The translations under genes were made by a program, and so were the position numbers. From positions 52,944-116,943 of the forward strand of contig NZ_JABLSI010000028.1 of assembly GCF_019303475.1 (NCBI RefSeq): a stretch of 64,000 bases of DNA. Direction: 5' to 3'. The DNA is from Streptomyces sp. JJ38 (GTDB lineage: Bacteria > Actinomycetota > Actinomycetes > Streptomycetales > Streptomycetaceae). A model generated the notes under the pieces. The model did no database searches. It had not been told where the DNA came from and saw only the letters and a list, made by a program, of their open reading frames with translations. This document shows, one piece after another, positions 58,780-64,000 of the stretch. The stretch's first letter is position 1. Each line of letters starts with the position of its first letter.

Positions 58780-59343
58780 CTACCCGATGTCCTGGGGCGC
58801 CGATGACCAGGCGGCGTCGCGGTCCCGCAGCTCCGCCAGCACGCGGCGCAGGTACTGCGGCGGGACGGACGGGAGCAGCAGCGCCACGGCGTGCACCAGT
58901 TTCCCGAGGACGAAGGTGGTGTCCGGGGTGGCGCGCACGAGGTCCTGCACGGCCTCGGTGTCGTTCTGGTCGACGGCCTCGATGAGGACGGCCACGTGCG
59001 GGGCCGCGTCCTCGGCGGTCTCGACCCAGCGCCCGCCCCGCCCGGCCACGGCTCCGGAGGCGTCGGAGGCGGCCAGTCGGCGCAGCCTGCGGTCGCCCGC
59101 CTCCGCCGGGTACGCGCCGCGGACGCAGTCGTTGGCCACCCGGCACAGGGACGCGACGAGGTCGCGGGTGTTCTCGTCGCAGTCCAGCCCGTCGAGAGCG
59201 GCGTCGAACGCGAGTTGGTTGCCGTGCCGGAAGGCCAGCAGGAGCCGGCCCGCACGGGCGTCGGCCGTGGGCCGCGCCGGGCCGGCGCCTGCCGGGGTGG
59301 TGGAAGCGGCCGGGGTGTCGTCGCCGTGCCAGGACGTCCGCAT
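58780..59343 (-). CDS. Hypothetical helical protein
   Basis: A 187-residue protein without a recognised domain. After an Ala/Pro-rich start it is mainly helical (AGRLLLAFRHGNQLAFDAAL, RDLVASLCRVANDCVRGAY, AEAVQDLV is replaced here by EAVQDLVRATPDT). CATGAT lies 7 nt before the ATG at 59343, fitting a leaderless start; an ATG at 59355 is also in frame. It is divergent from the EhuB-like gene, but a functional tie is not evident. Confidence 0.65.
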   Translation of the reverse strand: MRTSWHGDDTPAASTTPAGAGPARPTADARAGRLLLAFRHGNQLAFDAALDGLDCDENTRDLVASLCRVANDCVRGAYPAEAGDRRLRRLAASDASGAVAGRGGRWVETAEDAAPHVAVLIEAVDQNDTEAVQDLVRATPDTTFVLGKLVHAVALLLPSVPPQYLRRVLAELRDRDAAWSSAPQDIG

Positions 59344-59527
59344 GACCCAAATCATGACATAGCCACTGTTTCACCCCAGGGAGGCCGCACCCGGCCGCGC
59401 CCGGCCGGTCCCGTCGCCCGGTGGCGCGCCCGTGGCCCAACGTCCCATCGTCCGAACGGAGTACCGGAAGGATCGGCGGCCGAAAGTAGCGGGCATATCT
59501 TCATAGCGTTTGGGTAGCCGCGCGCCC

Positions 59528-60454
59528 ATGGCTCCACCACCGAGGAAGTTCCAGACATTGAGCGAATTCCGTGGCATCGGGAGAAGACCCATCAGCCGCC
59601 GCGCCCTGCTCGGCGGGACGGCGGCGTTGGGCCTCCTGGGTGCAGCCGGGTGCAGCAAGGCACCTGCCGAGGGGAAAGTGGAGGGCGGCGATCTCCTGGA
59701 GAGACTGCGTGACCGGGGCACCGTCCGGGTCGGCATCGCCAGCGAGCCGCCGTTCGGTTACATCAACTCCGAAGGGGAGGCGGCCGGCGAGGCTCCGGAC
59801 ATCGCCAAGGTGATTTTCCAACGGCTCGGTGTGCCGAACATCGAGCCGGTGCCCACGGAGTTCAGCGCGCTGATCCCGGGGCTCCAGGCACAGCAGTTCG
59901 ACTGCGTGTCCGCGGGGATGTACATCAACCCCACGCGCTGCGCGCAGGTCCTGTTCTCCGACCCGGACTACCTCATGCTGGACGCGTTCATCGTCCCCGA
60001 GGGCAACCCGAAGAACATCCGGACCTACCAGGACGTCAAGGAGCAGGGGCTCCGGCTGGCGAGCGGCGAGGCCTACGCGGAGGTGGCCTACGCGAAGGAC
60101 GCCGGCATCAGCGACATCCTGATCCTGCCCGACCAGGTCGCCGGTCTCGACGCCGTCGTGCAGGGCCGGGTGGATGCCTTCGCCGGCACGAACATCACCG
60201 TGCAGGCCGTCGTCAAGGGCAACGACCGGGCCGACGGCACCGAGCCGTTCCAGCCGACACTGGGGGGCGAGCCGGCCTACGGCGCCGGCGGCTTCGCGTT
60301 CCGGCTCTCCGAGAAGAACCTCCGCGACGCGTTCAACCGGGAGCTGCACAAGCTCAAGGAGGACGACTACAAGGAGCTGCTGCAGATCGTCGAGCCCTAC
60401 GGGTTCACCCGCGCGGAGATGACCGACCTCACCGCAGAGGAGCTGTGCGCATGA
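59528..60454 (+). CDS. ehuB: EhuB-like ABC-transporter substrate-binding lipoprotein (ectoine/hydroxyectoine class)
   Basis: A 308-residue extracytoplasmic solute receptor. The signal has RRPISRRALLGG and the lipobox LGAAGC, so the mature protein is lipid-anchored; the double Arg suggests Tat export. The family-3 solute-binding fold is seen in RGTVRVGIASEPPFGYIN, EFSALIPGLQAQQFDCVSAG and GRVDAFAGTNITVQ. The sequence pattern is that of EhuB, the ectoine/hydroxyectoine receptor. The ATG at 59528 has no strong ribosome binding site. Its stop overlaps the ehuC start. The ligand should be tested, since no classic ectoine-degrading genes are adjacent. Confidence 0.85.
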   Translation: MAPPPRKFQTLSEFRGIGRRPISRRALLGGTAALGLLGAAGCSKAPAEGKVEGGDLLERLRDRGTVRVGIASEPPFGYINSEGEAAGEAPDIAKVIFQRLGVPNIEPVPTEFSALIPGLQAQQFDCVSAGMYINPTRCAQVLFSDPDYLMLDAFIVPEGNPKNIRTYQDVKEQGLRLASGEAYAEVAYAKDAGISDILILPDQVAGLDAVVQGRVDAFAGTNITVQAVVKGNDRADGTEPFQPTLGGEPAYGAGGFAFRLSEKNLRDAFNRELHKLKEDDYKELLQIVEPYGFTRAEMTDLTAEELCA

Positions 60455-61200
60455 GCTCAGGCATCTTCACCGAGTGGTTCCTTCCCGGTGTCTGGATCAC
60501 CATCCAGGTGACGCTGTACAGCGCCGCCCTGGCCGGGGCCGTGGCCTTCGTCGTCGGCATCGCCCGCACCCACGACCTGTGGATCGTGCGGTTCCTCGCC
60601 GGCACCTACTTCGAGATCTTCCGCGGCACCTCCGCGCTGATCTTCATGCTGTGGATGGCCTTCGCCTTCCCGCTGATGTTCGGCTGGCAGTTCGTGCCGA
60701 TGGCGGCGGGCGTGGTGGCGCTGGGACTCACCTACGGCGCCTACGGCTCGGAGATCGTCCGCGGTTCGCTGGCGGCCGTCGCGGCCGGGCAGCGTGAGGC
60801 GGGCATCGCCCTGAGCTTCACCAAGGGCCAGCGGCTGCGCCGCATCGAGCTGCCGCAGGCGTGGCCGGAGATGGTCCCGCCCTTCAACAACCTGCTCATC
60901 GAGCTGCTGAAGGGCACCGCCCTCGTCTCGGTCATCTCGGTGGCGGACATGACCTTCGCCGGGAACCTCTCCCGGCTGGCCTCCAACGAGAGCGCACCCG
61001 CCTACACCCTGCTCCTGTTCTCCTACTTCGTCATCGCCTTCGTCCTCACGCGCGGCATGCGTCTGGTGGAGCGCCGCGCGAAGGCCGGCCTGGGGCAGAC
61101 CCCGAAGAAGGGGGCGCTGTCCGAGCTGTTCACCCGCAAGCTCGACGCCGAGGGTGAGTCGGCACAGGCCAAGACCGGCACCGCAGGAGGCCTGGGATGA
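60451..61200 (+). CDS. ehuC: EhuC-like ABC permease
   Basis: A 249-residue polar-amino-acid-type permease with about five membrane helices (ITIQVTLYSAALAGAVAFVV, SALIFMLWMAFAFPLMFGW, AAGVVALGLTYGAYGSEIVR). The coupling-helix motif, the EAA loop, is visible in AGQREAGIALSFTKGQRLRR. The soluble C-terminus is longer than usual (about 45 residues). The ATG at 60451 overlaps the ehuB stop (ATGA) with GAGGAG 8 nt before; its own stop overlaps the ehuD start. Confidence 0.88.
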   Translation: MSSGIFTEWFLPGVWITIQVTLYSAALAGAVAFVVGIARTHDLWIVRFLAGTYFEIFRGTSALIFMLWMAFAFPLMFGWQFVPMAAGVVALGLTYGAYGSEIVRGSLAAVAAGQREAGIALSFTKGQRLRRIELPQAWPEMVPPFNNLLIELLKGTALVSVISVADMTFAGNLSRLASNESAPAYTLLLFSYFVIAFVLTRGMRLVERRAKAGLGQTPKKGALSELFTRKLDAEGESAQAKTGTAGGLG

Positions 61201-61844
61201 ACTGGGACTGGGACGTCGTCAGCGACTTCATGCCGCGCTTCTGGGACGGGGTGCTCGTCACCCTCCAGGCGCTGGCCCTCGGCTCGCTCGTGGCCTTCAC
61301 CCTCGGTCTGGTGTGGGCCATCGCGCAGCGCTCGCACCAGAAGTGGATCAGCTGGCCGGTGACCGCGGTCACCGAGTTCATCCGCAACACCCCGCTGCTG
61401 GTGCAGCTGTTCTTCCTGTTCTACGTGGTCCCCGAGATGGGCATCTCGATGTCCGCGCTGACCACCGGCATCGTCGGCCTCGGCCTGCACTACTCCACCT
61501 ACACCGCCGAGGTGTACCGCGCCGGCATCGACGGCGTCCCGGTGGGCCAGTGGGAGGCGGCCACCGCGCTGAGCCTGCCGCGCCGCCACACGTGGACGTC
61601 GGTGATCCTGCCGCAGGCCATCCGCCGAGTGGTCCCCGCCCTCGGCAACTACGTCGTCGCGATGCTGAAGGACTCGCCGATGATCGCCGTCATCGGCGCC
61701 TTCGAGATGCTGGGCGAGGCCCGCGCCTTCAGCAACGAGACCTTCACCTTCGAGGCCTACACGGTGGTGGGCGTCGCCTTCATCCTCATCGCCTACCCGG
61801 CCTCCCTTCTGATCCGAGCCCTGGAGCGTCGTCTTGTCCAGTGA
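61197..61844 (+). CDS. ehuD: EhuD-like ABC permease
   Basis: A 215-residue second permease of the importer with the usual helices (VTLQALALGSLVAFTLGLVW, NTPLLVQLFFLFYVVPEMGI) and the EAA loop VGQWEAATALSLPRRHTWTS. It would pair with EhuC to form the channel. The ATG at 61197 overlaps the ehuC stop (ATGA), with GGAGG upstream. Its 3' end overlaps the ehuA start by 11 nt. Confidence 0.9.
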   Translation: MNWDWDVVSDFMPRFWDGVLVTLQALALGSLVAFTLGLVWAIAQRSHQKWISWPVTAVTEFIRNTPLLVQLFFLFYVVPEMGISMSALTTGIVGLGLHYSTYTAEVYRAGIDGVPVGQWEAATALSLPRRHTWTSVILPQAIRRVVPALGNYVVAMLKDSPMIAVIGAFEMLGEARAFSNETFTFEAYTVVGVAFILIAYPASLLIRALERRLVQ

Positions 61845-62649
61845 CATCACCAACAGCCAGGAAGCCCCCGCCACGAGAGCGAGCGGCAGCGAGCTGATCC
61901 GTTTCGCAGGCGTCACCAAGCGGTTCGGCGACAACGTCGTTCTGGACAACCTCGAGTTCAAGGTCGACGCGGGCAAGCACGTCACGCTCATCGGACCGTC
62001 CGGCTCCGGCAAGACGACGATCCTGCGGCTGCTCATGACCCTGCTGAAGCCCGACGAGGGCACCATCACCGTCGACGGCGACTACCTCACGCACGAACAG
62101 CGCGGGGGCAAGCTCGTGCCGGCGGGCGAGAAGCACACCCGCGAGGTGCGCAAGAAGATCGGCATGGTCTTCCAGCAGTTCAACCTGTTCCCCAACATGA
62201 AGGTGCTGCGCAACATCACCGAGGCGCCGGTGCACGTGCTGGGGCTGTCCAAGGACGAGGCCGAGGAGCGGGCCCGCGGTCTGCTGGAGCTCGTGGGCCT
62301 GACCGAGCACATCGACAAGTACCCGACCCAGCTCTCGGGCGGTCAGCAGCAGCGCGTGGCCATCGCCCGGGCGCTGGCGATGCGCCCGCAGGTGCTGCTG
62401 CTGGACGAGGTCACCTCGGCGCTGGACCCGGAGCTGGTCGCCGGTGTGCTGGACGTCCTGCGGGACATCGCGCACACCACGGACATCACCATGCTCTGCG
62501 TCACCCACGAGATGGGCTTCGCCCGGGACATCTCGGACTGCGTGATGATGTTCAACGAGGGCCGTGTCATCGAGTCCGGTCCGCCGGAGCAGATGTTCAA
62601 CGAGCCCGAGAACGAGCGCACCCGGGAGTTCCTGAGCGCCGTTCTCTGA
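61834..62649 (+). CDS. ehuA: EhuA-like ABC ATPase
   Basis: A 271-residue ATP-binding subunit that powers the importer. Walker A GPSGSGKTT, Q-loop MVFQQFNLFPN, signature QLSGGQQQRVAIARALAM, Walker B VLLLDEVTSALDPE, and H-loop VTHEMGFARD are all intact. It starts at TTG 61834, within the end of ehuD, with GGAG 7 nt before. A strong terminator follows, closing the four-gene operon. Confidence 0.92.
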   Translation: MSSDITNSQEAPATRASGSELIRFAGVTKRFGDNVVLDNLEFKVDAGKHVTLIGPSGSGKTTILRLLMTLLKPDEGTITVDGDYLTHEQRGGKLVPAGEKHTREVRKKIGMVFQQFNLFPNMKVLRNITEAPVHVLGLSKDEAEERARGLLELVGLTEHIDKYPTQLSGGQQQRVAIARALAMRPQVLLLDEVTSALDPELVAGVLDVLRDIAHTTDITMLCVTHEMGFARDISDCVMMFNEGRVIESGPPEQMFNEPENERTREFLSAVL

Positions 62650-62681
62650 GCACCGTGCTCCCGGCCCGCACGGGCCACCGT

Positions 62682-62723
62682 CGGCTGAGCGCGCGACCCC
62701 CGCCGGGGCCGCGCGCTCAGCCG
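62682..62723 (+). terminator. Terminator of the ehu operon
   Basis: CGGCTGAGCGCGCG and CGCGCGCTCAGCCG form a perfect 14-bp stem across a 14-nt loop, 33 nt after the ehuA stop. Confidence 0.9.
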
Positions 62724-62765
62724 CTTTCAGGCCCCGGCGGCTCGGGCCCGGCCGACCGCGCGGGT

Positions 62766-63806
62766 TCAGCCGTCCCCGGGGTCGGGCTCCCGCGCCGCGC
62801 CGACCCGGAACGTCGTCCGGTAGGCGCTCGGTGAGACGCCCAGGGCCGCGTGCAGGTGCTGCCGCAGGGAGACGGCCGAGCCGAAGCCCGCCTCGGCGGC
62901 GACCCGGTCCACCGGGAGGTCGCTCTCCTCCAGCAGGTGCCGGGCCCGCTGGACGCGCTGCTGCGTCAGCCACTGGCCCGGCGAGACGCCGACCTCCTCC
63001 CGGAAGCGCCGGGTGAAGGTCCGCACGCTCATCGCCTCCCGCGCGGCCAGGTCCCTGAGCGTGAGGGGCTCGTGGAGCCGTTCCGCCGCCCAGGCCCGCG
63101 CCCGCACCGTCGAGCCCTCCCCCAGCTCCCGGGGCACCGGCCGCTGGATGAACTGCGCCTGGCCGCCCTCCCGGTGCGGCGGGACGACCGAGCGCCGGGC
63201 GACCGCGTTGGCCACCGCCGTCCCGTGGTCGCACCGGATCATGTGCAGGCACAGGTCGACGCCCGCGGCCACCCCGGCGGAGGTGAGCACGCCGGCGTCG
63301 TCGGTGTAGAGGACGTCGGGGTCGAGGCGCACGGCCGGGAACAGCGAGCGGAACTGCCGGGCCGAGCGCCAGTGCGTCGTCGCCCGGCGGCCGTCGAGCA
63401 GCCCGGCGGCGGCCAGCACGAAGGCTCCGGTGCAGATCGAGGCGGTACGCGTGCCCGGCCGGACGCGGCCGAGCGCGGCCCGCAGGGCGGGGTCCAGACC
63501 GGCGTGGTCGCGGACGTAGTCCTCCTCGGCGGCCGGTACGACGACGGTGTCGGCGTCCTCCAGGGCCTGGGGGCCGTGGGCGACGCCGAGGGTGAAGTCG
63601 GTGTCGGTGCGGACCGCCCCGGGTTCCAGGGCGCAGGTGGCCACGTCGTACAGCAGGGTGCCGTCGGGCGCCTCGGCCGTGCCGAACAGCCGGTGCACGA
63701 TGCCCAGCTCGACGGGCAGCAGCCCGTGCCGGACGAGGACGGCGACCCGGTGCCGCCGCGCTCCGCCGCCGGGCCGTCGGTTCGGGGACGTCGTGACCGC
63801 ACGCAT
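62766..63806 (-). CDS. GlxA-type AraC-family regulator (AdpA-like architecture)
   Basis: A 346-residue regulator with a DJ-1/PfpI domain (about 18-200; ASICTGAFVLAAAGLLDG at the nucleophile elbow) and an AraC double helix-turn-helix (about 235-330; EAMSVRTFTRRFREEVGVSP and VDRVAAEAGFGSAVSLRQHL). It shares the AdpA layout but has no TTA codon in the equivalent linker and a short tail. The ATG at 63806 lies inside one arm of an inverted repeat. A divergent gene begins at 63877 and may be its target, as is usual for this group. Confidence 0.92.
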   Translation of the reverse strand: MRAVTTSPNRRPGGGARRHRVAVLVRHGLLPVELGIVHRLFGTAEAPDGTLLYDVATCALEPGAVRTDTDFTLGVAHGPQALEDADTVVVPAAEEDYVRDHAGLDPALRAALGRVRPGTRTASICTGAFVLAAAGLLDGRRATTHWRSARQFRSLFPAVRLDPDVLYTDDAGVLTSAGVAAGVDLCLHMIRCDHGTAVANAVARRSVVPPHREGGQAQFIQRPVPRELGEGSTVRARAWAAERLHEPLTLRDLAAREAMSVRTFTRRFREEVGVSPGQWLTQQRVQRARHLLEESDLPVDRVAAEAGFGSAVSLRQHLHAALGVSPSAYRTTFRVGAAREPDPGDG

Positions 63807-63840
63807 GGCCCGATTCTTTCACATCATGGCCATCGGGCCA
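63806..63840. promoter_or_regulatory. Inverted repeat at the regulator start, possible autoregulatory site
   Basis: TGGCCCGAT (63806-63814) and ATCGGGCCA (63832-63840) are perfect 9-bp arms separated by 17 nt, between the GlxA-type regulator and the divergent gene. Confidence 0.45.
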
Positions 63841-63876
63841 CTCGTTCGGCGACCCACCGGAGCCGAACATCGGAGC

Positions 63877-64000
63877 ATGACGTGCCCGACCTCCCCCGAA
63901 ACGCTCCCCGAGACCCGGCCGGCGAACGGGCCGACGACGCTGCCGGCGGCCCTGCCGGCGAGCCGGCCCGCGCCCGCGCGGCCCGGCGCCGCGGACGGCT
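63877..64000 (+). CDS. Probable start of a divergent gene, truncated by the window end
   Basis: An open frame of 41 codons from ATG 63877 (MTCPTSPETLPETRPANG, Pro/Ala-rich) runs to the window edge. GGAGC lies just upstream. Many GlxA-type regulators are divergent from an MFS transporter or hydrolase gene, but nothing in these residues identifies the product. Confidence 0.4.
   Translation, partial: MTCPTSPETLPETRPANGPTTLPAALPASRPAPARPGAADG

Noticed and set aside
61786..63870. 694-codon minus-strand frame over ehuA and the AraC gene
   Set aside because: Antisense/out-of-frame shadow; both real genes have complete motif sets in other frames.

Overview
The window is chromosomal DNA of a Streptomyces-type actinomycete. 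It has very high GC, coding with strong third-position G/C bias, GTG and TTG starts, many promoters whose -10 hexamer sits 6-8 nt from the start codon, and a TTA-containing adpA next to orn. Gene content and order resemble the core chromosome region of well-known streptomycetes. I see no insertion sequence, prophage or CRISPR array.

Layout. 1-7415: the end of a FUSC-family membrane protein, a small MerR-like DNA-binding protein, a lone CopZ copper chaperone with a CsoR-like operator, citrate synthase, a RecD2-type helicase and a ribokinase. 7490-17000: a secreted S37 tripeptidyl aminopeptidase, a Nudix hydrolase, a Tat-exported PhoX protein with a P-domain, two coupled ABM-domain proteins opposite an XRE regulator, and a fused heterodimer-type ABC exporter. 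17259-19559: a WhiJ/AbaA-like regulatory triad (HATPase protein, DUF397 protein, XRE-DUF5753 regulator). 20224-24945: agmatinase-type ureohydrolase, a putative phosphatase, TesB thioesterase, acyl-CoA dehydrogenase and a cupin. 25041-31369: tRNA-His, orn, adpA with a long upstream region, a universal stress protein, and glmS with a small partner. 31458-33078: a small membrane protein and a TTA-containing secreted protein.

33223-39824 is a leucine/isovalerate catabolic operon (acdH, hmgL, mccA, mccB, read on the minus strand) opposite a TetR-family regulator, with two matching operators between them. 39846-44588 holds an M23 peptidase, a spermidine-synthase-like protein, a hypothetical, a TPR regulator and a cupin.

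44734-48820 is the most unusual block. Three translationally coupled genes encode an iron-sulfur PD-(D/E)XK nuclease, an unrecognised 501-residue protein and a Upf1/Dna2-like SF1 helicase. Together they look like a split Dna2-type nuclease-helicase with an extra subunit.

50047-58746 is bounded by two inverted, nearly identical tRNA-Lys(CTT) genes. Inside are an M6 metalloprotease, a CdgA-like PAS-GGDEF-EAL c-di-GMP enzyme with a BldD-like box, and a catabolic cluster: two Asp/Glu-racemase-fold enzymes, a D-2-hydroxyacid dehydrogenase, an amidase and a DUF3830 protein. Just beyond lies an EhuBCDA-type (ectoine/hydroxyectoine class) ABC importer. The window ends with a GlxA-type AraC regulator and the probable start of a divergent gene.
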